Source: Candidatus Zhuqueibacterota bacterium (GTDB taxonomy: Bacteria > Zhuqueibacterota > Zhuqueibacteria > Oceanimicrobiales > Oceanimicrobiaceae). From it: a DNA stretch of 64,000 nt. Numbering within the stretch: position 1 is the stretch's first letter; the number at the start of each line of letters is the position of its first letter. Shown piece by piece: positions 27,901 through 34,385 of the stretch. The translations under genes were made by a program, and so were the position numbers. The notes under the pieces were generated by a model, which worked only from the letters and a program-made list of their open reading frames with translations, was not told the DNA's origin and did not search any database. The stretch lies in assembly GCA_029262055.1 (NCBI GenBank), contig JAJDAD010000091.1:1-64000 (forward strand). Reading direction: 5' to 3'.

Positions 27901-28195
27901 AACTTGCGTATGGCATGCCTGCAAAAATGACCGGCGAGGCCTTTGGTGTGAAAGTGATTTCTTCACCCGGCATGAGTTGCGTCCAGGTCGTGGTAGAGTC
28001 ATCGTCGAAATAGAGCAGCACCCCGGAGGCGGACTTGCCGCCATTGTTGGGCCAAGTCATTTCGCCGGAAACCTGTACCGTATATGCCGCCGGAACTGGC
28101 AGGGTGATTTCCAGGAAAGATGAGGTTTGGGCCAACAGGCCTGTTTGTAGGGACAGCAGGAATAAAAAAATGGTGAGGCAGTAGTTCAGTCGCAT
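24917..28195 (-). CDS. Large secreted PD40/TolB-propeller protein with sorting domain
   Basis: About 1092 residues. ATG at 28195 gives a compact signal peptide (MRLNYCLTIFLFLLSLQTG); an ATG at 28225 would add 10 charged residues before it. Two related N-terminal beta modules of about 110 residues (VSGEMTWPNNGGKSASGVLLYFD against LSGQMTLPDNGGQAAAGM) come first. A PD40/TolB-type propeller follows at about 285-600 (RIAFSSDRDGNHELYVMNIDGAN and similar repeats), then Ig-like and 'GWNMVSSPF' modules. The sorting domain ends it (EQNFPNPFNPSTTIKFGL ... RKMTFIR). It heads a likely operon with the LpoB-like gene and the sigma-54 activator. Function on the cell surface is unknown. Confidence 0.85.
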   Translation of the reverse strand: MRLNYCLTIFLFLLSLQTGLLAQTSSFLEITLPVPAAYTVQVSGEMTWPNNGGKSASGVLLYFDDDSTTTWTQLMPGEEITFTPKASPVIFAGMPYASSETQRLKIAGEYALQISSSNATFFQQFSVTRDHAVFVRNRFKDIVIPVLKRYQASLSGQMTLPDNGGQAAAGMLVYYDDAWHTRWSLLKASGSVTFQQNGGANVFAGFIYAGPATSRDQISGTFALQIDASDQSFSQTEIIDSTHVVLLNEPPSTNVPDTLISLLAYVADTETGRDIFLMNGGGDVINLTKNPANDIFPQISNDGRRIAFSSDRDGNHELYVMNIDGANVRKLTTNLFEQFAFAPGIFGIDWSSDNSKLLICVRKDNPDRVWKLYEINADGTGSPKLLAGNDVVEGGRRDVLFARNTPDGNAIVMERIRPFNGWTTEIFSSNVDGRNMVRLTTQSNGSNNIGTSRTPYPTMIDGELKVLFTRGTTPSNGGEIFMINIDGSGETRITNDAFQNDSPVALRPNATYIVFVSDRDGDGIVNLWRINPDGTDLRQLTTSGASRPSCWVGSLPQPEIVNISAPARIEALNSVAVSAVVSTLAPDVVSLRFRQGGDVVFETLAMTEREHRVYVTTIPSSAVGAKALEYFIEAADTAGNVVRTELQSIAVNLPENHLSRNHPGGDLGRDYRLISMPLNPDDSNVDSLLLDDFGVADTTQWRLWDIDPDNGDAQFPYREYPDVGELVPGKSMFLITKRGTECTSEPGVTLNTLAPFQVELKPGWNMVSSPFNFDVPVEAVTPDSLRTHLITFTGEWQSDLTQLQPWEGYMLKVTEPAVLTINPQTGREVSQAILTKLASFAPDWQVQVTASTEFARDSDNFVGVYPDAAAEWDRYERFEPPPIGEFVMVSFPHRDWERFADVYTTDFRPPHAAGHFWDFEVTSSGPNREVALNFTASGAVPANSELQLVDVDLGINVDLNVGQEYVFRTRPSRKPRRFKLVVGQPGFVVEKTEEFAPIPTSFQLEQNFPNPFNPSTTIKFGLPEPASVSLEVFNVLGQQVVLLLEQVEKEAGFHVVYWGGRDRFGQTVASGLYFYRLRAGGHSFFRKMTFIR

Positions 28196-28393
28196 GGCCA
28201 CTCGGTCCTCTCCAGCGCATGGCATCTGCTTGAAAAATAGTAAGACAAGGTATGAACTTGTTGAAATAAGATCAAGGACGGTTTGCGCCTAAAGTCCCCG
28301 GCACTTCGCTATTCCTACTGTTTTTAAAAAACCGATTACCAATGACAGCGCATTGTCTGCTTAAAACTGGTGAAACAAGTCCTCTAACTGCAT

Positions 28394-29875
28394 TCAGTTT
28401 TGTGAAAGATCTCCAATTTCTTGACCGCTTAAGGCACGGTCATAAACCAGGACTTCGTCAATAGTACCGCGTAGGCATTGATCACGTGACCCCACTTCGA
28501 CAGTCCCACCGATTTCTGCGGCATTAGAGTTGTTTGCATTGCGCGACGAAAACGTGCTATTTTCCAGATTTCCGTTGACAAATATTCTCAGGATAGAAGA
28601 TTCTCTTTGGGAAACAACATGAACCCAATTTCCAAAGATATTTGTAGTGCTTCGCGCAGCGTCACCATCACCGGCTCTACAGACGTCTGCACTGACAATT
28701 CCCTCAGTTCGAACTTGAAGAGCGGTCCCACCTTCGCCCCGATTGCAGTTTATTCTATCTGAAAATATTCTGACGGGCCGCCCTATATCATCGGCTTTTA
28801 CCCACGCCGCTATTGTAAAGTCACCTGTACCAAAGTTGAAATCACCCGGTGAAATTGAAATCAGGTCATCAATTCCATCAAAGAAGTAAGCGCTGTTGAA
28901 ATTCCCAAATCTGTCATTGGTTAACGTTGCCCCGTTTACAGACCCATCATTACCATTACCGCTTTCATCGTTAGCGTTGCCATTGAAGGGGTAGTAGGCG
29001 ACTAAGCCGTCAGTAGGTATATTTCCACCTCCTCTTAATTGATTTTGAGCCACACTAATCTGCGGCCCTCTAGCTTCGACCGCGTTATCTGCAGCGGTGC
29101 CAATTGCTGCCGCACCGCTCAGAAGCAATCCGATACATCCCGAAATGTTTACCGGAGAACAAGTGAGAGCGGATGCAAACGCACTCAGGGCAGCTGAACT
29201 TGCCTCTATTGCAGGATTATCAGCGATCAAAACATCGGCGGCTACCCCAATTATTGCAGCCCCACAACCCAAAAGGGTTAGTGGCGCCAACGTACCTCCA
29301 CTGACAAGGGTAGCTGCGACAGTTGTAGCGCATGCGGCGATTCCGAGGGCATGTCCTCCCCAGCGTATCAGATCGGTCAGACTTGTGGTAGCCGACAATT
29401 GGACATTTTTCTTGAGAAAACCAGGGTTGCCTCCGATACCACCGAATTCTACATTTCGTAAGATTTCAGTTTGGCCGTTTTCCCAAATTATTGCCATATC
29501 TACCCGTGTGCCACTAAAGTTGTCAAAGAGCACAAGATTACCGTTCACAAAGGCCATAGAGGGATTGCCATCATCGCTTATCCATACATGAAGTCCTTCA
29601 GAATCCGGATTGTCCTTGAAGACTACTTTTTCAACCTTGGTGTTACTAGCGCTCGGCGCCATGGCTATAGTCGAGCCATTTTTGTGGACCCCAAGAACAG
29701 AGAAACCATTCTCGCCATTAGTCACCATGGTCCAGGAAGTATTTTTAAACGCGAAGTTTTCAAGATCTTCGCCACCGGGATCATTGGGATTGTTAGATTC
29801 ACCAGAATCTCCGCTGCAAGCAGCAAAAAGCAGAAAAACGAATGATGTTAGTATCAGGTTGGTTTTCATCGCCAA
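28394..29875 (-). CDS. LamG-domain lipoprotein with an unusual hydrophobic central region
   Basis: A 493-residue lipoprotein (LLFAACSGDSGES lipobox). The start is probably TTG at 29875, six bases after AGGAGG; ATG at 29869 leaves a long spacer. Residues about 45-165 form a beta domain, then about 170-260 is a Gly/Ala-rich, strongly hydrophobic stretch with several Cys (GIAACATTVAATLVSGG, LLGCGAAIIGVAADVLIA, GCIGLLLSGAAAIGTAAD). The C-terminal 210 residues are a LamG/concanavalin-like domain (YYPFNGNANDESGNGNDGS to DEVLVYDRALSGQEIGDL), normally a glycan- or protein-binding fold. Its LamG part is nearly identical at DNA level to one in the next gene upstream. The hydrophobic part could insert in a membrane. 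Confidence 0.75.
   Translation of the reverse strand: MAMKTNLILTSFVFLLFAACSGDSGESNNPNDPGGEDLENFAFKNTSWTMVTNGENGFSVLGVHKNGSTIAMAPSASNTKVEKVVFKDNPDSEGLHVWISDDGNPSMAFVNGNLVLFDNFSGTRVDMAIIWENGQTEILRNVEFGGIGGNPGFLKKNVQLSATTSLTDLIRWGGHALGIAACATTVAATLVSGGTLAPLTLLGCGAAIIGVAADVLIADNPAIEASSAALSAFASALTCSPVNISGCIGLLLSGAAAIGTAADNAVEARGPQISVAQNQLRGGGNIPTDGLVAYYPFNGNANDESGNGNDGSVNGATLTNDRFGNFNSAYFFDGIDDLISISPGDFNFGTGDFTIAAWVKADDIGRPVRIFSDRINCNRGEGGTALQVRTEGIVSADVCRAGDGDAARSTTNIFGNWVHVVSQRESSILRIFVNGNLENSTFSSRNANNSNAAEIGGTVEVGSRDQCLRGTIDEVLVYDRALSGQEIGDLSQN
28875..28998. repeat. LamG-coding DNA repeat, copy 1
   Basis: This stretch and 32401-32524 are the same strand and about 88% identical over 124 bases, encoding the LamG opening (YPFNGNANDESGNGN ... 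NDRFGN.NSAYFFDG). The similarity between two different genes is higher than that between the two LamG domains inside the gene at 29922-33239. That points to recent duplication or gene conversion. Confidence 0.7.
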
Positions 29876-29921
29876 GGTACACCTCCTAACGTGTCATTTT
29901 ATTTGGCATGAATTTTCGAAA

Positions 29922-32900
29922 TTATCGAACCAGACTCATTTTTCTCACTTCCCGAAAACTATTCGATTTCAACTCATACAAATAGATTCCACTTGCAACG
30001 AGATTGCCATCGTTGTTTTTACTGTCCCATCGTACCTGATGAAATCCAGCCTGGAAATTAGCATTGACCAGGGTCCGAATTTCCTGTCCTCGGGTATTGA
30101 AGATTCGAATCTGAATATGAGTCGTTTCAGGCAATTGAAAACGAATTTCCGTTTCAGGGTTAAACGGGTTCGGGTGGTTCTGAGCCAGAGCAAACTCGCT
30201 TGGTTGACTTCCGTGGTCCAATGTAGTGGTGGTAAGTCTTTTAGCTTTGTCCTCGTCCCCATCGTCGTCGTCCGGAGGCAAGACAGCACGGACTGTGTCG
30301 GCGCTCACGTTGCCGGCGGCATCAGTGGCGGTGCACACTAAAGTCGGCGCTTCTGTTCCTTTGACTTCTTTCAAGTTTCCATCTTTGTCGAACTTGAATT
30401 CGTGTTTTTGACCACCCGTGACTTTGAGTTTCAACACCTGACCATCATTGACTGCCACGCCGCCCGCGTTCTGGACCGCAGCCCATAAACCCTGCGGGTC
30501 AGGCCCTTCGACCTTTACTTCATTTTTCTTCAGGTCAAACTTCAGCTTTTTCACCTTCTTCACCTTGAATTCTACCGCAGGGTTGGTCAAAGAAGGCGCC
30601 TGCATGATGGACGTGAGGCTTAGGCTACCCGAGCAGTTGTCAGTAGCGCTGCACTGAACCGCAAAGAAGTTGTCTTCCTCATCGTCGTCATTATCACCTT
30701 CGACCAGTTTAAGCCCCGATGTCAGAACTGGCGCGGTGGTGTCAACAACATCTACGGTCACTTCGTCTGTATCTATGCCACCGTTGCCATCATCCACCGT
30801 CAAGGTAATTGTGTGCGTTCCCAAGAGCAGTGTAACCGTGGGACTGAAGCCGTTGACCGTGCCAAAAGGGCCAGTCCAGGTGAATGTGAGAGGATCTCCG
30901 TCTGGGTCAGTAGAACCGGAGCCGTCGAGTACGGCTTGGCCAGAGCCAGGAGAGTTGCACTCGACTGTTTGGTCCTCTCCTGCGTTCGCCACGGGGAAGT
31001 CATTCGATGATCCACCCCACCAGGAGGGGTTTGTGCCTCCGACAGTAGTAAGCTGCACCGCGTTGGAGCCATCTACGTTCATCTTCCAGACGTTGAATAT
31101 GCCATCCCCTGACCGGTTGGACATGAAGATCATTTCATTCTCCACTCCTCTTGCCTGCATGGGCCATGTCTCGTTAAAGGAGTTATTTGAGATGTTCTGT
31201 TGGCCGGAACCGTCAGTATTCATGCTATATATCTGGCCCCTATTGAAACCGGAGTCCCTTGCAAAAAACACTCTTGGAATTCCGTTTTCTATGCCTTCTG
31301 CAGGAATTCTGCTTGCTCCAGTCGTTGATCCATTGGCTGAAAAAGTGAGTCTCGTCATGTTTGTACCGTTAGGATCGGAAAGGTAAATTTCACTTGTAAA
31401 CCCATTAAACGGAGTGTTGCGTTGCATGTAGATTTGCGTTGCATCTAGACTATACCGCGGAAATACTGCGTCAAGTGGTCCCACGGTCAATTGCGCAAAT
31501 CCAGTTCCATCATTATTGACTTGGAAGATTTTCCAAATCTGTTCAGGGTCATCCCGTCTTACTGCAAATATCAGTTTACTGCCATCACGGTGCCAATCCA
31601 GACCCTCGATGAAGTCCGGTCCATTCGCCGTTGCGTTAGAAGTCAATTGAGTCACCTCGCTGCCATCGACCTTCATTCTAAAGACCTCCGTTCTTCCTGC
31701 CCGGTTTGACGCAAAAGCGATATACTGGCCATCGGGCGAGATAGCAGGATTAATGTCCGCAGCAAGGCTATGAGTCAAATTGACTTGATTGGTTCCATCA
31801 TCGTTCATGATATAGATTTCGCTGTTTCCATCTCTTGTCGATTCAAAAGTTATTCTGCCTGCGGGACTTGACGTACCTCCTCCAAATAGTGCTTGAACTT
31901 CACTATCGGATAGGGCACGGTTATAGATTTCTACTTCATCAATAATTCCCTCAAAACGATCATCAACTCCGAAAACCTCCTTCACGTGCATTGCGCCGAT
32001 TCGTAGTGATAATGTGTTGAAACTAACACCCCCAATAGGCGAACCTGTAGCCACCAACACCCCGTCCAAATAAAGTCTAGACACGGAGCCATCAAAGGTT
32101 CCCGCAACATGATGAAACCCAGGATTAAGGAATGCATTGGATAGAAAAGCGATACTCAAGGTCCCTGTCCCACCATTGAAGGCCCAATCAAGGGCATTCG
32201 TCGTTCTAGGGTTACCGGGGATGTTCCTTGCATCGTACGCCAAACTGAAACCGCCACTAGCAGAACTACCATCGCTCTTGCCCACAATAGCATTGAACTC
32301 ATTGGCATTTTCTGCGGGGTCTATGAAGATCCACGCAGCAACTGAAAGCTCTGACAGGTTTAGGTTTGTATTGTGGGGAATGTTCACAAAGTCGCCTACG
32401 CCATCAAAGAAGTAAGCGCTGTTTGAATTCCCAAATCTGTCATTAGTTAACGTTGCCCCGTTTACTGTTCCGTTATTACCATTTCCGCTTTCATCGTTAG
32501 CATTACCATTGAACGGATAAAAAGCGGTCAAACCTGCATTTGGATCCGGATGGTTATCGGCCAGTATGTCGATCTCGACACCAGATATGGCCCTATTGTA
32601 AATTCTGACTTCATCAATACGTCCCTTAAGAAACTGGTCCTCGCTTCCGAATTCAACGGTGCCGCCAATCTCAGCAGCACTTGAATTATTCGCATTGCGA
32701 GGCGCAGTAGTACTACTCTCCAGACTACCATCGATGTAGACGCTCAATATCGATGACTGCCTAAGCGCAATAACATGAAACCAACCTCCCAAAATGCTTG
32801 TGGTGCTTACTGCTCCTTCGCCCCCTCCGCTTCTGCAAACACCACCGTTTACAGTACCGTCACCTAGTGTCAAAAGCTGCAAACCGCCTTGACCGGCATT

Positions 32901-33239
32901 GCAATTGATTCTGTCTGAAAAAATTCGTGCCGGTCTACCAATATTATCCGCATTGACCCAGGCAGCTATTGTGAAGTCGCCTGTTCCAACATTAAAATTG
33001 CCTGGTGAAATTGTAATTAGATCATTAACTCCATCGAAGAGGTAAGCGCTATTTGAGTTACCTAATCTGTCCGCAGTCAAACTGGCGCCAGATACCGTCC
33101 CATCATTACCATTGCCACTTTCGTCGTTGGCATTGCCGTTGAAGGGATAATAAGCCAGCAGACCGTTCTGCAAATCTTGCGAAAAAACGAGACTAGGAAT
33201 AAAGAGAATCAGAAACGCGGTAACTGTCAGTTTGTTCAT
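29922..33239 (-). CDS. Large secreted protein: two LamG domains, PD40 propeller, PKD-like domain, sorting domain
   Basis: A 1105-residue exported protein; ATG at 33239 behind AGGAGG. In order: signal peptide; LamG 1 (about 24-225) and LamG 2 (about 230-460), each opening with YPFNGNANDESGNGN; a PD40/TolB-type propeller (about 465-750, GRITFESTRDGNSEIYIMND and repeats); a PKD/Ig-like domain (NAGEDQTVECNSPGSGQAVL ... TVDVVDTTAPVL); a charged segment rich in Lys and Asp; and the sorting domain (AQNHPNPFNPETEIRFQL ... RKMSLVR). The arrangement suggests a multivalent surface binder of glycans or matrix. It is followed by the LamG lipoprotein gene after a 46-base gap, so the two are probably one transcript. 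Confidence 0.85.
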   Translation of the reverse strand: MNKLTVTAFLILFIPSLVFSQDLQNGLLAYYPFNGNANDESGNGNDGTVSGASLTADRLGNSNSAYLFDGVNDLITISPGNFNVGTGDFTIAAWVNADNIGRPARIFSDRINCNAGQGGLQLLTLGDGTVNGGVCRSGGGEGAVSTTSILGGWFHVIALRQSSILSVYIDGSLESSTTAPRNANNSSAAEIGGTVEFGSEDQFLKGRIDEVRIYNRAISGVEIDILADNHPDPNAGLTAFYPFNGNANDESGNGNNGTVNGATLTNDRFGNSNSAYFFDGVGDFVNIPHNTNLNLSELSVAAWIFIDPAENANEFNAIVGKSDGSSASGGFSLAYDARNIPGNPRTTNALDWAFNGGTGTLSIAFLSNAFLNPGFHHVAGTFDGSVSRLYLDGVLVATGSPIGGVSFNTLSLRIGAMHVKEVFGVDDRFEGIIDEVEIYNRALSDSEVQALFGGGTSSPAGRITFESTRDGNSEIYIMNDDGTNQVNLTHSLAADINPAISPDGQYIAFASNRAGRTEVFRMKVDGSEVTQLTSNATANGPDFIEGLDWHRDGSKLIFAVRRDDPEQIWKIFQVNNDGTGFAQLTVGPLDAVFPRYSLDATQIYMQRNTPFNGFTSEIYLSDPNGTNMTRLTFSANGSTTGASRIPAEGIENGIPRVFFARDSGFNRGQIYSMNTDGSGQQNISNNSFNETWPMQARGVENEMIFMSNRSGDGIFNVWKMNVDGSNAVQLTTVGGTNPSWWGGSSNDFPVANAGEDQTVECNSPGSGQAVLDGSGSTDPDGDPLTFTWTGPFGTVNGFSPTVTLLLGTHTITLTVDDGNGGIDTDEVTVDVVDTTAPVLTSGLKLVEGDNDDDEEDNFFAVQCSATDNCSGSLSLTSIMQAPSLTNPAVEFKVKKVKKLKFDLKKNEVKVEGPDPQGLWAAVQNAGGVAVNDGQVLKLKVTGGQKHEFKFDKDGNLKEVKGTEAPTLVCTATDAAGNVSADTVRAVLPPDDDDGDEDKAKRLTTTTLDHGSQPSEFALAQNHPNPFNPETEIRFQLPETTHIQIRIFNTRGQEIRTLVNANFQAGFHQVRWDSKNNDGNLVASGIYLYELKSNSFREVRKMSLVR
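32401..32524. repeat. LamG-coding DNA repeat, copy 2
   Basis: Partner of the repeat at 28875-28998 (same orientation, about 88% identity), lying in the second LamG domain of the large protein. The first LamG domain of the same gene (33014-33150) is a more diverged third relative. Confidence 0.7.
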
Positions 33240-33731
33240 GCTGCTTCCTCCTACTTATTAGGTGCACTTGCTGCCACACAAAACAGCACCTGCTCCTCCC
33301 TACAGCCCCCAGTGTTCCACCGGAAGCAGGTGCCTGATGTCCGCAAAAGAAACCTCAACCGGCGTGCCATTTTTTGAGGGCATCCGTTGGAACGTAACAA
33401 ACTGATTGAATGTGAGTTGGGTGGCGAGTGAACGACTAAGAACAAGGCAATCTTCGCGCCACCAAAAAACAAAGTGAGAGCAGTAAATCTAAATATATAA
33501 CAAACAATGCGTAACGATAGGTGCCGGAAGACATAGAAGAGCTTGAGACAAGGGGATTTGCTGGTAATGCAGCCAACAAGTGTTGGCACCAGGGCCAACA
33601 GAAAGAACCCGGCTTTCTTTGAGAAAGCCGGGTTCCGCTGGTGCCGAGTTACCTCAAGCGCCTGCAAAAGCCTTGCACCCATCATTCACAATCAGTATCT
33701 TCTTTGTATAAACAGTCCTGGGAGAAATGCA
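33240..33731. other. 492-bp divergent region between the LamG gene and mazEF
   Basis: This holds the leader of the minus-strand surface-protein gene and, on the right, the nested hairpin at 33585-33645 ahead of the antitoxin gene. Open frames through it carry only the translated hairpin and look spurious. No other element was recognised. Confidence 0.5.
33585..33645. promoter_or_regulatory. Nested palindrome upstream of mazEF
   Basis: The inner part is a perfect 14-bp stem (33605-33618 with 33622-33635, core CCCGGCTTTCT) around a TTG loop. The outer arms GGCACCAG (33585-33592) and CTGGTGCC (33638-33645) also pair exactly. No T run follows, so it is not a plain terminator. It could be a transcript-end hairpin, a REP-like repeat, or the operator where the antitoxin represses its own genes, about 85 bases before the antitoxin start. 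Confidence 0.5.
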
Positions 33732-33974
33732 ATGCGCGTACAAATCCAAAAATGGGGCAACAGCCTCGCCATTCGAATACCGAAAGCCTTTGCCAAAGAA
33801 ACCACAATCAAACAAGGCACGTTTGTAGATTTGTCTACGCAGGAAGGCAGCCTGGTAGCCAAGCCGATTAAGGATCTCAACTATACGCTTGAGGAGTTAT
33901 TGGCTGGAGTGACAAAAGAAAATCTCCACGGGGAAGTCGATACGGGAGCGGCTATGGGCAGGGAGGTTTGGTAA
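33732..33974 (+). CDS. mazE: MazE-type antitoxin
   Basis: An 80-residue AbrB/MazE-fold protein: MRVQIQKWGNSLAIRIPKAF is the swapped-hairpin DNA-binding motif of the family, followed by GTFVDLSTQEGSLVAKPI and a C-terminal tail (YTLEELLAGVTKENLHGE) that in this family wraps the toxin. The ATG at 33732 follows GGGAG. Its stop overlaps the toxin start by one base (TAATG), the usual translational coupling. It neutralises MazF and, with it, probably represses this promoter. Confidence 0.92.
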   Translation: MRVQIQKWGNSLAIRIPKAFAKETTIKQGTFVDLSTQEGSLVAKPIKDLNYTLEELLAGVTKENLHGEVDTGAAMGREVW

Positions 33975-34315
33975 TGGCCAGGAAGTACATTCCTGAAAGA
34001 GGAGATGTGATTTGGATAAACCTGAATCCTCAAGCCGGTCATGAACAAGCGGGAAGACGACCAGCAGTAGTTCTATCTCCTGCTTCCTACAACGGCAAAG
34101 TCGGCCTTGCGCTCATGTGTCCGATTACAAACCAAATCAAGGGTTATCCTTTCGAGGTTGTCATTCCAGAAAGCTTGGCAGTTACAGGTGCCGTGCTATC
34201 CGATCAAGTAAAATCTCTCGACTGGAGAACCAGGAAAGTTGAATTTCTTTGCAAGCTCCCTTCCGATGTAACAAACCAAGTCTTGAGGAAGCTTCATTTG
34301 TTAATTCATGACTGA
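33974..34315 (+). CDS. mazF: MazF-type mRNA-cleaving toxin
   Basis: A 113-residue endoribonuclease of the MazF/PemK family. Family blocks present: PERGDVIWINLNPQAGHEQA (with the conserved GDV and GHEQ), GRRPAVVLSPASYN, LMCPITNQIKGYPFEV and SDQVKSLDW. The conserved Arg of GRRP and the Thr/Ser region of CPITNQ suggest an active enzyme. The start ATG at 33974 is preceded by GGGAGG and overlaps the antitoxin stop; an in-frame TTG at 33968 is unlikely. The RNA target cannot be predicted. The pair sits alone between two minus-strand blocks, as mobile toxin modules often do. Confidence 0.93.
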   Translation: MARKYIPERGDVIWINLNPQAGHEQAGRRPAVVLSPASYNGKVGLALMCPITNQIKGYPFEVVIPESLAVTGAVLSDQVKSLDWRTRKVEFLCKLPSDVTNQVLRKLHLLIHD

Positions 34316-34321
34316 GCACCG

Positions 34322-34354
34322 AGAAACCGACTTTTTCAGAAAGAGTCGGTTTCT
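34322..34354. terminator. Hairpin between convergent mazF and the kinase gene
   Basis: AGAAACCGACT (34322-34332) pairs with AGTCGGTTTCT (34344-34354). It stands 7 bases after the mazF stop and 31 bases after the end of the convergent kinase gene, so it can end both transcripts although no long T run follows. Confidence 0.6.
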
Positions 34355-34385
34355 TCCAGTTACAGGAAAACCATAAGGGCACGCT

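Noticed and set aside
28286-28310. Weak sigma-54-like site (GGGGAC-N5-GCGCA) on the minus strand upstream of the PD40 protein gene
   Set aside because: The GG-N10-GC spacing fits but several consensus bases are missing; it is not strong enough to report as a promoter.
33251-33685. Minus-strand open frame of 144 codons before mazEF
   Set aside because: It reads through the palindrome at 33585-33645 (giving NPAFSKKAGF) and has no protein-like features; translated hairpins of this kind commonly open frames.
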